This document shows positions 12,201-23,317 of a DNA stretch of 64,000 bases, piece after piece. The stretch covers positions 1,350,797 to 1,414,796 of the forward strand of contig NC_052512.1 of NCBI RefSeq assembly GCF_014356525.2, given 5' to 3'. How positions within the stretch are numbered: the stretch's first letter is position 1; every line of letters begins with the position of its first letter. Under the pieces are notes generated by a model. It did no database searches and was not told the origin of the DNA. It saw only the letters and a list, made by a program, of their open reading frames with translations. Source of the DNA: Nilaparvata lugens (Eukaryota; Arthropoda; Insecta; Hemiptera; Delphacidae). A program made the translations under genes and the position numbers.

Positions 12201-12578
12201 CATAAACTATTTTGTAAACACGTTCACATCAAATCAGAATCAGCTGACTTCAAGGTTATTTTACAGCCCTAGGGCCGTAAAAATTTTACCGGCCTGGTCA
12301 GAAAACAATCACTTTCGGCCTCCATATGACGCACGTAAACCAGCTCATTACATCCAAGTGGGGCGAAAACAGGTTTTCCGTCACACCCAAATTTTTTCCG
12401 CCATTCTCAATCCAACTTTTTTTTTTTAATTGAAAGGTGGTCATACTGATTCACTTGAAATGCAGCATATGAATTCTCAATCAACCAAGGATTCTTATAG
12501 GCCTATTTTGAATTCTTCTAGATTTCATTACGTCAAGTTTGAAGAAAGTCCCTTGTGAAGCACGGGTTACCTGCTAGT

Positions 12579-13100
12579 ATATAATATTACAATAGTTATA
12601 ACTTTAGTATTATCTACCCAAATTTATTTTATTGATATATTGTTGGATTGGAAATATAAAGATTAGATTTTTAATATTGTATGACAAAATATTTTTATTG
12701 TATATATATATTTCGGCGGCGCCCTCAATTTTGCCGCCCTCAGACAAGAATCTTACTTACCTTCCACCAAGACAACGTAGCCCTTAAAACTTAGAGATTA
12801 AGAATTCAAATCTCATCAACAATCGTGAAAATCTTCAATGATAACCTCCGAAAAAATAGAAAAGAGCATATTAAAAAAGTTTGAGTTTCAAACAAATAAC
12901 CAAATAAATACCAGAGAAGAAAAAAACCTATTTAGAGATTAAAATTTATTATGATGTACATAGTCATTGAAAAATACTTGTGAGTTACAAACAGAATCTA
13001 AAATAGACCAATAGAAAGCCTCTGCGAGCGATAATCACCCAATCAACTAAAAGCGCGCCAAAGACTATATGAGCCGGGAAATTCAAAACCGGTGTAGTAT
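12579..13100. other. AT-rich non-coding stretch
   Basis: No gene or clear repeat boundary is seen. A GC-rich imperfect palindrome (GGCGGCGCCC and TTGCCGCCC) lies at about 12715-12745. Confidence 0.55.
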
Positions 13101-13104
13101 GCGC

Positions 13105-13830
13105 AGATCGCCCGCTATGTACAGATGTACCATAGGCGAAAGCATGAGTTAGCACAGTGCAGCTAGTGAAGAGAGAGATAGTCTATGCGGAGATGGACCA
13201 TCGATGACGTCACAGTGTCATACGTCACACGCACAGTCGACTCCCTTCTCATCATCTCTCTCATTCTAGACTGTTGCGCGCGCATTCTCACAAATGCAAT
13301 CAGCATTCACGCACTCGCATTCCCACTTGAAACTTCCAGCTGATTTTTACTGAAAGAAAACCAGTTTTCGCTATGTACAGATGTACCATAGGCGAAAGCA
13401 TGAGTTAGCAGAGTGCAGCTAGTGAAGAGAGAGATAGTCTATGCGGAGATGGACCATCGCTTTACAGACGTCACAGTGTCATACGTCACACGCACAGTCG
13501 ACTCTCTTCTCATTAATCTCTGTTGCGCGCGAATTCTCACAAATGCAATCAGCATTCACGCACTATAGTGAGGTCCACGTTTTAATGGCAGTGTGTGATT
13601 TGCAATGGTGTTGCTATCAACACTTTCTTTATTACAAATAAAATATGATTAACTATTTTCAACAATAATGAACAGTTAAATTCATCAGATAACCTGTATC
13701 AGCTGTTTGGGTGGCAAGGCTGAGATCTGGCAACCCTTTTCTCCTATCTTCCTACACTGCCATTATAACGTGGACCTCACTATAGCATTCTCACTTGAAA
13801 CTTCCAGCTGATTTTTACTGAAATAAAACC
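13105..13830. repeat. Duplicated roughly 260-bp unit with CRE-type palindromes
   Basis: The unit beginning CTATGTACAGATGTACCATA is present at 13114-13370 and again at 13372-13830, where the second copy is interrupted by a MITE (13566-13782). Each unit has ACGTCACAGTGTCATACGTC, and the first has a perfect TGACGTCA at 13205-13212. Part of the unit is related in inverse orientation to 21775-21875. Confidence 0.85.
13566..13782. mobile_element. 217-bp MITE with TA target duplication
   Basis: Terminal inverted repeats TAGTGAGGTCCACG... and ...CGTGGACCTCACTA are near-perfect for about 28 bp. Each end is flanked by TA (13564-13565 and 13783-13784). The uninterrupted first copy of the surrounding unit (around 13310-13325) supplies a near-empty site. 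TA duplication points to the Tc1/mariner superfamily. It has no coding capacity. Confidence 0.9.
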
Positions 13831-14523
13831 AGTTGAAATGAGTACAAACATCTTGTGATGTACCCTCCCCTCTCAACAGCCACCGTTTCATAAAACTAAT
13901 TTTTATTATTATTGTTCTCATTTTCTCATTCCTCCCAGATCTTTTTCTTTCAGCACACAAGTTAGAATAGAATAGAATAGAAATAATGCTTTAATCTTCA
14001 AATTTGCAACATACAATGAATGAGAAAACACACATTTATACGGCTTGATTAAACAATCGTCAGCCGGAAAGTCGGTAAAACCCAATAATACTATTATTAC
14101 ATAAATCAAAGCTATGCAGAATGTTCTTTTAAATAGTGAAACAAAAACAGAAAAAACAACCTTAGAAACAAAATAAATCAGTAATGTTGAATTCAATAAA
14201 GTGAATATTCCATAAATTAGTTTTAATAGTAACCTACATTCTAAACAAAATCCATTAATTCATAAAAAGAAAGCTATACTTTTTATATTATGATAATAAC
14301 TGTCAGCAGTTGGGAAATCATAACATAGAATTAATATTCCCTTTCATTTCGTCTTCCTATGATGTCCTCCTGAGAATATTCGAATACCTATATTGTATTA
14401 TATTATAACACGATACTTCTACCCAACTCAGATTCAATAAATAAGTTTCAATTTATTATACTAAGTTACCAGTTGAACTCTTGTGTAAGTAATCGCCTAT
14501 AACGCCAGGCATCTCTACAGTTT

Positions 14524-14859
14524 TTAGGAGGCCAACCCTACCCAATCTCTTCCATTCATAAAAGAAACGAAATCATCCCTTGATAGCTCCCCAATTCCAA
14601 ACCATTTTCTTCTCCATTCTCTTAAACAAGGACATCGAGCTATGAAATGATAAATATCCTCAATTTCTTTCAGATTACACATGGAGCAAACATAATTCCC
14701 ATCAGCAACCCATGGCTTGTAGTTTAAATGGATCAGTTCACCCCTTGCTTTAAGTATCCACCTCATGACCCACATTTCATAATTATAATTTTTGTCACCC
14801 AGTTCCAAATTGAGAGTTTTGTACCATGTGTGGAAACGCCCATCTTGAGCATCCCGCAA
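14524..14859 (-). pseudogene. LINE ORF2 C-terminal domain with Cys/His knuckle
   Basis: The 111-codon piece carries CSMCNLKEIEDIYHFIARCP, a C-x2-C-x-n-H-x4-C knuckle commonly found at the end of ORF2 in several LINE clades. It is separated from the RT piece ending at 14957 by a frame break. The 3' UTR follows to the tail at about 13970, with no further coding signal in 13990-14520. Confidence 0.75.
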
Positions 14860-14956
14860 AAAATTTCCCTATGCATCTTGTTCAAACCTGTGATTATTCT
14901 TTTAAATGAGTCATCCCAATTAACTTCGTACTCATAATTTATACCAATTTGATTAC

Positions 14957-16480
14957 TTAATTTCTTCCACTCTTTGAACCAGAAACATTCTTTTGAATAA
15001 CTTGTTGAGCCAGGAATTTAGGGAGCCTTTCATCTTTCATTTTCATAACTCTTAGAATATAATTGTAATGGAGTCTAAGGCAATATTCGAATAGAGGTGT
15101 TAGTTGAGTTTCAATAAACAACATATAATTCGGTGTATTTATTGGAAGTGCAAAAATCTTCTTGATGAAAAGGCGCTGCAACTTTTCTACACTATCATAT
15201 TGTCTAAAACCCCACACCTGTGCTCCGTAACACAAGATCGCCCTTGCACAAGCTTTGAACAACTTACATTTGGCTGAAAAATCTACACTACTACTATTTA
15301 AAATACCTTTCCATGCCACATTCAATGCTAATTTTGCCTTGTCTAATTTATCACTCACTTGAGCTTCAAAATTCAAGGTTGGAGTTAGAACTACCCCCAG
15401 ATATTTATACCTGTTGACACACTCTATCTGCTCATTTTTATATGTCCATTTCTCGCTCCTAGCCATTTTTCCCCCGTTCCTGAAAACCATTACTTTTGAC
15501 TTATCTAAATTAGCTCTTAAATTACACCTTCCACAGTAACGCTCTAAATTGTTTATCATGTACTGGAGTCCCACTGGCGAGTCCGAAATCAAAGCTATGT
15601 CATCGGCATACAATAAAACCCTAATCCTCTTACCACCTATTATTTATCCTCCCCCTAATTCATCATGTAAGTCATTCATAAATAGGGAAAAAAGCAACGG
15701 GCTCAACAAACAACCTTGCCTCAAGCCTGACTTCGTTTCAAAACGTTGGGAGAGACCCCCATTGGCAGTACACCATACACTAGAAGTTGTGCCTTCATTC
15801 AATGCCCTCAAAATATTCAATGTCCTTGTTGAGAGACCTAAGAGACTAAGCTTATAAAATAGTGCATTCCTATCAATTGAGTCGAACGCGGCAGAGTAAT
15901 CCACAAAAAAGCAATATAGTCCTACCCCTTTTTTCAGCCAGCCGCAGACTAATGATGGATGTTAGGGCGAATATATTATCAATGGTCGAGTACCCCTTAC
16001 GAAAGCCAGCCTGAAACTCGTTCAAGATTTTATCTTCCTCCACCCAGCAGTTGAGTCTATTAAGAATTAACCCTGCAAATATTTTGAAAAATGTTGATAA
16101 AAACTAATGCCTCTGAAATTAGCTACTACATCGCACTCACCCTTCTTGAAAAGGGGAAAAAATATTGACGACTTAAAGCTATGTGGGACTCTACCTGATG
16201 TAAATATAGAATTGTAGACATTCAGCAATTTGTTTAGAAAGTTATCAGGTGCATTTTTATAATACTCGAATGGGATCTGATCTTCACCAGGCGCTTTATT
16301 ATTTTTTACTAATTTTAAAACTCTACTCAGCTCTTCCCTACTAAAATCTCTATCTAATCTGTTGTCAACTATGTAAGGATCAGCATAGAAATGAGGTAAA
16401 GCTAACATTTCGGGACTCAAGATGTGTTGGAAATAGTTTACCCAGTCTTGAGGAGTTATGGCGTTATTTACAATATTATT
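14957..16480 (-). pseudogene. LINE ORF2 reverse transcriptase domain
   Basis: The minus-strand pieces are 16067-16420, with NNKAPGEDQIPFEYYKN and FKKGE (RT blocks 1-2); 15644-15904, with DYSAAFDSIDR (first catalytic Asp) and SGLRQGCLLSPLLF; and 14957-15613, opening with MYADDIALISDS (the YADD box) and continuing through YKYLGVVLTPTL into the thumb. The gaps between them (15904-16067 and 15613-15644) are frame breaks, not missing domains. All catalytic residues are visible, but the frame is broken, so the copy is dead. Confidence 0.88.
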
Positions 16481-16482
16481 CC

Positions 16483-17515
16483 TTAATTTAATTTATTCAG
16501 TGCTTGCCAAAAGTCCCTAGAGTTTTGTGCGGCAGAAATTGAATTTATTAGAGTCTTCTCATAGCTTTTACGTTTCTCGTAACATATTTTTTTAAATTTA
16601 TTTCTCTCATATAAGTACAATTTTCTAGTGCAATCATTATCGATACGGTGATACAAATTTAAAAGAGATAAAACCTTGCTTCTGGCTTTCCAACACTCAT
16701 TATCAAACCAAGCTTGCTTTCGTTCAAAACTAATTGAACTTTGACCGTTTCCTAGAGCAAGACCCACTTCTCGAATACATTCTGTGAGAGTTTGGCTTGC
16801 CTGATCGACATCATCACTTAATACTACATTATTAACTCTACTAGCTATCTTATCTTTATATTTTTCTCCGATAACTTTATTCCAAGCCAATTTCGGCAGT
16901 AACGGTAAACATTGATACTTATCAACTGTTTTCTTACCTACAACTTCGATAGGCAAATGGTCAGAAAAAGCCTGAGGAACTACTTTAAAATCAGCTACAT
17001 AATTTAAATAATCTAAATTAATAGCTGCAATATCATTTACAGAATTGCCCATTGCCCCAACAAACGTCATTTCTCCTTCTAGATCGCCCTTCATTCTTCC
17101 ATTTAATATAATAAATCCCAATTCTGTACACATATCTAAGTATCTACGCCCCCTACTGTTAACTATAGTATCTTTTGAACTTCTTCCACTACTTAACCCA
17201 CTATACACAGTCCGACCTACATAACTAGACATTTTCTGTTCTTTACCGATTCAAACGTTTTTATCTCCTATCACTAGAATCCCTCATCTGAGTTTTGCAG
17301 CAATACATTGTTCATCTCTTGAAAATCTCTTTCCCAGTTATTACAGTTGATATACAGGCAATACATTTAGGAAAACAGAATTATCTAATTTTATAACAAT
17401 CGCTTTCATATATTATCAATATTTTTAAAATTCAACTTATCTCTGAAATCTGAGGTTTTATTAATACCTAGTAACATACCCCCACTAGCACGACCAAACT
17501 GAGAGCTTTTTTGCG
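16483..17515 (-). pseudogene. LINE ORF2 endonuclease, C-terminal two thirds
   Basis: The open piece 16483-17232 contains GFIILNGR, the region around NSVNDIAAINLDYLNY, and SDHLPIEV with the terminal catalytic Asp-His. Upstream, two further minus-strand pieces (about 17235-17400 and 17400-17515) add FGRASGGMLLGI, the block preceding the endonuclease core. The N-terminus with the first catalytic residues is missing, consistent with 5' truncation at about 17515. Confidence 0.75.
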
Positions 17516-17525
17516 CATAACACCA

Positions 17526-17725
17526 GATCGGTGGGGAAGGGTTGTAGGTAACCAGGTCACTTGCCGCCCCCAGGGAAAGGGTATTCCAGAAAAATTTAAT
17601 AGAAATCGATGGAACAAAACTTCAGCTATCATGTGATACCACTTTCAATTTTGGGCTCAATAATCACGCCGTCAGCGGGGTGGAAGGGTTGTAGGTAACC
17701 AGGTCACTTGCCGCCCCTTCAGGGA
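17526..17725. repeat. Two copies of a roughly 45-bp GC-rich motif
   Basis: GAAGGGTTGTAGGTAACCAG and the following GTCACTTGCCGCCCC occur at about 17533-17570 and 17683-17722, about 150 bp apart. The function is unknown. Confidence 0.8.
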
Positions 17726-17799
17726 AGGTGTTTTTCAAAAAAATGTGAAACTAGGTATGAAGGTATGAAGAAACTCGTCAAAAATATGATACAGTACCA

Positions 17800-18512
17800 A
17801 GTTCTGAAAAGCTAAAATATCATTGAATAATCATTTTTTAAGAAAAATAAAATGAAAACTTGAAAATCAGTTTAATGTCCAGGTCAGAAGGTTGGATATT
17901 ATTCAATTCTGATTATGATCTAACATAAAATTGGTGAAATTCTTATAACTATGTTAGTTTTGAATAGATTGATTTGAAACTCCATGGGTGTGTTAATTGT
18001 ATGAAGGGAAACGTTCATGATTTTTTGTAGAATTTCCCTACGTTCCCTTCTCCGTCCCAAACCAAAAAAACATGGTAGTTCTGATGCTACATGCGAGAAA
18101 ATTCAAAAGTCGCGCTATTCTGAGCTTCCTCTTTGCTTCGCGGCAAGGAACAAGATTGGATTAAATCGCCCGCGGAACAACACTATTGGTCTACTCAGAA
18201 GCGCGACTTTTGAATCCTCTCTCATATACCATCAGAACTACCATAATATGTTTTCGGTTTAGGAGTGAGGATGGGACGTAGGAAAATTCTACAAAAAATC
18301 ATGAACGATTCCCTTCATACTATTAACACACACATGAAGTTTCAAATCAATCTTTCAAAACTAACAAAGTCATAAGAACTTCTCCAATTTGTTGTTAGTT
18401 TATAATCAAAATTGAATAATAACCAACTTTCCGACCTGGACATTTAACTAATTTTTGAGTTCTCATTTCATTTATGTTGAAAAATGAACATTATAATTTT
18501 ATGATGTTAACT
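17800..18512. mobile_element. Foldback (long inverted repeat) element
   Basis: An arm from about 17800-18120 is the diverged reverse complement of about 18195-18512. For example, GTCCAGGTCAGAAGGTTGG pairs with CCAACTTTCCGACCTGGAC, and CATGATTTTTTGTAGAATTT pairs with AAATTCTACAAAAAATCATG. The centre is about 75 bp. It looks like a foldback MITE. The target duplication is not clear and there is no transposase. Confidence 0.8.
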
Positions 18513-18679
18513 CATAGGGCCTATAGCAGACTGGGGTTACATCATGTCACGTCGCGTGTCGTCGCAATATGTGACCAGCCTAGAAGTTAGGTTTCAAATC
18601 TTGTGTTTTTATAAAGTTTATAAATTGATAAGTGTATAACTTTACCAGGTTTCAGAAATCTACAACCCCTCTTTCTATA

Positions 18680-18843
18680 GGTGCGTACAGACTTACGCGC
18701 CACAAACACGCGTATTTCGCTTTTCATCAGCTCTATATCTTCTGCATTTGTACAGAAACAGTAAAATACAGATATAATAGGCATAATATTAGCTGATGAA
18801 AAGAGAAATACGCGTGTTCGTGGCGCATAAGCCTGTACGCACC
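18680..18843. mobile_element. 164-bp MITE with 53-bp terminal inverted repeats
   Basis: GGTGCGTACAGACTTACGCG... at the left pairs with ...CGCATAAGCCTGTACGCACC at the right, and the similarity continues inward to AGCTGATGAAAAG. I could not identify a convincing target duplication. Superfamily unassigned; hAT-like is possible. Confidence 0.75.
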
Positions 18844-18849
18844 TTCACA

Positions 18850-20440
18850 ATGAACAGTTCTCACTCTTGAATGTTCCCCTGTCAAGAATAACTTATGCTG
18901 CATACCTGAGATAACTGATATATGTATGATGTAGCTCACCTTAATATAATATAGCCATGAATTATAAAATCTGATTCACAAATAAGGTCCATATTGTTCT
19001 TACGTGACTGTGTTTTGATATAAATTGTATTTGGTGAATACCAACCTATGTAGGTAATCATTAGCCTAATTATTGAATATTTAATATTTCACTTCTGGCC
19101 CCTCCCACAGCAATACATAAATCCTGGCTATGTCTTCAACCCTCAACTGACAATAAGAGTAAAGAAAAAGAAAAAATAGAATTGAATCGTTTTCAACTGT
19201 TGCAATTATTTCACAGAAACTTGAATTTATATTGTTTTATTTTTTCCAATAAAAAAATTTTATTTTTATGTTACAAAGACTGAAAGCTCAGAAGCTTAGG
19301 CGTGGATAATATCGTACAGGACGACTGTTCTGGAGACTTTTTTTAATATACGATTTTTCTGGCGATTTGAGCCCTGAATAATTTGTACTGCAAACTAAAA
19401 TATTATAATTGATATTATTGATTCACAGCCAAGTATAGATATTCAGTTGTAATAAACCAGTGTGTACGGTTAGTGGTTTTGGGTACGAATTAAAATGGCT
19501 GGTGCATTGAAAAAGGAGCTTAATGTGGATTATTCATGATATTAGATTATGGTGATGAGTACAGTAGTAAACGTTTTATTTGTTCTTATTACCATTTTTC
19601 ATAATGGGGTTTATTCATAATAATAGTTTGATTATCTGTTTCCCAAAACTGTCTAGTCCTCAGTGAACCTATACACAGTACTACTAAATTTCAAAATGTT
19701 CTGCTCATTGATTTTCGAAAAAAGCTTAGAAAACGTAGAAATAGTGACAATCACTGAACACTAATGAATGATCAGTTTTCAGGAATAACCATTTTCAACT
19801 ACAATATGGGAGAAAATATTTTGATGGGAATTCCCCTACATAATCCAGATGCATTGGAATCCTGGTGATAGTTTGTTCATAATATACTGAAAATATGTAT
19901 TGATCTCTAATGAATTTTCTACAAGCTCAGTTTTTACCAAATAAATTTTTCAAATTGAAGATCTTGTAAAGTTAATACAATCAGAATCCCGTGAAAACTG
20001 TGCTATACAAAATTCATAGTTTATAATAACATTTTTCCAAATTTTGGACGCATTTTTGAATGCGTTTTATTGAAAAGACTATGCTTGTACAAAGTTAAAG
20101 CTTCACAACATATTCTGACAACGTGAAGTTTGAAGTTCTTTTCAATTTTTCTAAAATATTTCGACACCTGTGCACTACAAGTTCACAGAGCGTTAGGAAG
20201 CCTGTACCTTTGGTGTTATTTTGTAGCATCAATATATTCAATATAAAGCATGATAATATCATTCTAGAATGATGTTTAAAAATGCATATAGAACATTGAT
20301 AAACAGAAAATAGACGATAAATAAATGAATGAATTTATTTCTAGTTAAAAAATATCATAACATCCAGTAGAAATTAATTCATTAAGAAAGATATAGTAAT
20401 AGTAATTCTATAATATTATAAAGTATAGATTTGGCTAACA
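18850..20440. other. AT-rich stretch without recognisable gene
   Basis: No open frame with family motifs is seen, nor any clear repeat or RNA gene. A 14-codon frame starting at about 19494 is the only start-codon context of note and is too short to call. Confidence 0.5.
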
Positions 20441-20454
20441 CACATATGGGATGG

Positions 20455-21880
20455 GAAATTCGCGAATGAGGCATTCGCGTGAGAACTACTCAACTGATTC
20501 ACTTGAAATTTTGTACGATAATTCTTGATTTACTGAGGAAGATTATATTTTATGCCTACCTACATCATGTTTGTTAATTAATGAGTAATAAAAACAAATT
20601 CATTTATTCTGTGATACAAAGAGGATGAAAGAGCCAATCGAATCGTTTTATTATTGATTGTCAATATTTACAATTAAATATGTTCAATATCAAAACCTAA
20701 ATTCAATCTGAACCACTATTCAGTGCTTTAAAAATACCCTTGCGGAGTATGGTTTAACTGCTGGTATTATTTATATTTATGATTATAATTATTCTATGAG
20801 TCTAGTTCAAGCAGCATAATTATTCAAGGTTTATTGGTGATAATAAACTGGACTTCTGTATATGGCACAAAAAAACTGAAATCCATTCGAAGACAAAAAT
20901 TTAGATTCTATCATTTTAGATTATTTTGGATTATATTTATTATGTATTCCAACGCTGGTGAACAGTGAGTAAATAAAATAACTGTTGTAGCTTATAATAT
21001 TGTATACTTATTATTAAATAGTATAATAATATATAAAAATAATATTGTTTAATTATTATTCTAGAAGAATCGCAAAGCGTAGATTTGTAGAGAGAAGAAT
21101 AAAAAGAATTTGATTTATGTAGGTACTGAAATTCCAATTTCCAATACAGTTTATCAATATAGATGTAATAACGACATGATAGTCATTATTCAATAACATT
21201 CCTAATTAGCCAGATATAATCGATTATATCTGTATAATCAGTATTTACTCACTGTTCACCAGCGTTGGAACACATAATAAATATAAGCTCTTGTTCTATA
21301 ATGAAAGTTGTTCTATAAAAAAAATTATTTATTTATGTCAAGTGAATAGTAAGGGAGAGTAGGTGAACAAGAGTGTGAGAGAGAAGTACTGTATAGACGT
21401 GTGTGCTTGTGTGAGAAAGAAGGAATGTATAGGATTGATTGAAGATACATTGACAGAGCATCAGGTACGCGCGCGCGCGCGCGCGGAATTATTATTTTTT
21501 CCTTATAATATTACTATTGTGTATGGTGTTCTATGAGAGAGAACGAGGGAGAGTGAATGTCGAGAGAGAATGATTGTACTGAGCGAGCAGTGGGAGGGGA
21601 GCACGTGTGTGAGAAAGAGGGAATGTATATGATTGAGAGGAAGAAACTTTGACAGAGCAAAGTCTTCTATGAGAGAGAATGAGTGAGAGTGAGGTTTGAG
21701 CATGGTGTCGAGAGAGAAAAAGGGTATCGAGCAAGCGGGGGGAGCGGAGTTGTGGGGAGAGAAATACCCCTCAATGACGTCATAGTTTCGATAGGATAGG
21801 TGTGACGTCATTTACGCGTGACGTCATTCATGGGCGTTCTGTACATAGTGGGCGATCTCCGCATACGACACAAAGTACAA
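20455..21880 (+). repeat. Third copy of the left-arm repeat, lacking the LINE insertion
   Basis: 20640-21170 follows bases about 10-480, and 21178-21770 follows bases about 1900-2310, so this copy skips the LINE fragment found at 484-1890. It ends with a further segment (21775-21875) bearing three TGACGTCA palindromes, related in inverse orientation to 13090-13220. An alternating CG run is at 21468-21486. GA-rich repeats occur twice internally (21360-21470 and 21600-21720). Confidence 0.75.
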
Positions 21881-22350
21881 TAAATTCCGTGTAAACAACA
21901 TAGATGTTGGACACAATTGGAACTACTCATACCATTTTTATCAAAAAGTGATTATTCAATGATATTTTGGAATTTCTGAACGCAGGATTATGTTTCTAGA
22001 GAGTTCCTTCATACATTTAACATATCAGTTAAGTTTTAAATCTCACAGTTCTTCCGTAATTAACACTTATATTTTATACACGCGTATATTATTGACAATG
22101 ATATATACGCTTTCAAGATGTATAATTTGAAAACTTCTATTTTAATTTACTACATGAATCAATAATATTTCAGTGGATTCATGAATATTTCATTGTTTAG
22201 GTATTTGCCTTACTTTTATTCAATAATTTGAGAATAGTAAGAGGGTCTTACTTAATATTACGACTTACTGCATTCGACTAATTATTTTATTATAAACTAT
22301 TACTTACTTTCTTGTGAAGTCAATCAATGCAATGAACACCCAGCATTTTC
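21881..22350. other. AT-rich non-coding stretch
   Basis: I see no gene, RNA or clear repeat here. Confidence 0.5.
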
Positions 22351-22354
22351 ACTG

Positions 22355-22925
22355 TGGTGTGGAAGGAGGAGAAGTAGGTGGAGGAGTAGGGTGAGGAGGA
22401 GGAGAAGTAGATGCAGGAGGAGTAGGTGGAGGAGGAGAAGGAGAGGATGAGGAGGTGAAGGAGGATTAGGTGGGGGAGGAGGAGTAGGTGGAAGAGGAAG
22501 AGGAGGAGGAGGAGTAGGTGGAAGAGGAAGAGGAGGAGGAGGAGGAGAAGGTGTAGGAGAAAGGGGATGAGGTGGAGGAGTAGTGGAGGAGGAGGAATAG
22601 TTGGAGGAGGAGAAAGAGAAGGGTGAGGAGGAGGAGGAGGAGTAAGCGTGAGAGAGGAGGAGTAGGTGGTGGAGGAGGAGTAGGTGGAAGAGGAAGAGGA
22701 GGAGGAGGAGTAGGTGGAAGAGGAAGAGGAGGAGGAGGAGGAGAAGGTGTAGGAGAAGGGGATGAGGTGGAGGAGTAGTGGAGGAGGAGGAATAGTTGGA
22801 GGAGGAGAAGAGAAGGGTGAGGAGGAGGAGGAGGAGTAAGCGTGAGAGAGGAGGAGTAGGTGGTGGAGGAGAGGAGGAGGAGGAGGGGGAGGAGGAGGAG
22901 GAGGAGGAGGAGGAGGAGGAGGCTT
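22355..22925. repeat. GGA-rich purine minisatellite
   Basis: About 570 bp are almost entirely G and A on the plus strand, with GGAGGA units and interspersed TAGGTGGAAGAGG. A roughly 190-bp higher-order unit is repeated at 22477-22665 and 22675-22860. The long open frames on the minus strand (Pro/Ser/Leu-rich) are by-products of the composition. An assembly gap lies 290 bp downstream. Confidence 0.9.
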
Positions 22926-23217
22926 GAGTTACTATTCATCTCAAGTTTATAAACACTTCAAAGACTTCGTATGGAATTTAATTCTTTAAATGTATATTTA
23001 GAGTATGGATACTTCATACTCGAATTCAGAGCATCGCGGACCACTCTTTGGAAACCACTGATCTAGATAAATATGCAGAAAGATAGATTTAAAAGATAAA
23101 TCATAATGAAGATGGAAATAAAGAAAAAGTTAATTCCCAATAATTAGAAAATCGATATGATGTATATAAGTGGAATAAAGAGGAGTGAAAGTTATCATTA
23201 GAAAAGAGATTTGTAGA

Positions 23218-23317
23218 NNNNNNNNNNNNNNNNNNNNNNNNNNNNNNNNNNNNNNNNNNNNNNNNNNNNNNNNNNNNNNNNNNNNNNNNNNNNNNNNNNN
23301 NNNNNNNNNNNNNNNNN
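23218..23317. other. Assembly gap (100 N)
   Basis: Exactly 100 N, probably a placeholder of arbitrary length. Continuity across it is unproven. Confidence 0.99.

Larger units (their letters stand above)
10985..12578 (+). mobile_element. Helitron-like or composite non-autonomous element(s)
   Basis: The segment at 11078-11230 (GACTGATTAACTTGAAATTT and onward) recurs, diverged, at 12445-12560 and at 20485-20560. The last part runs into GAAGCACGGGTTACCTGCTAG at 12557-12577, a Helitron-like CTAG end. GGCCGAAAA-type segments at 11325-11455 and 12255-12410 flank the tandem repeats. No replication protein is encoded. Boundaries are uncertain and more than one insertion is likely. Confidence 0.4.
13967..17515 (-). 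mobile_element. Non-LTR retrotransposon, 5'-truncated, minus strand
   Basis: Read on the minus strand it runs: end of an AP endonuclease, reverse transcriptase with YADD, a C-terminal Cys/His knuckle, a 3' UTR and a tail of repeated TTCTA (AGAATAGAATAGAATAGAA on the plus strand at 13970-13990). The 5' end stops inside the endonuclease near 17515, where an unrelated repeat begins, a usual sign of incomplete target-primed reverse transcription. Several frameshifts are present. The Cys/His C-terminus fits R1/I/LOA-type groups rather than the 3-8 kb element. Confidence 0.85.

Noticed and set aside
19494..19538. Short frame with a good start context that could be a first exon
   Set aside because: Only 14 codons before a stop, with no supporting downstream exon or homology.
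22466..22939. 157-codon Ser/Pro/Leu-rich minus-strand frame
   Set aside because: It is produced entirely by the GGA-rich purine tract.
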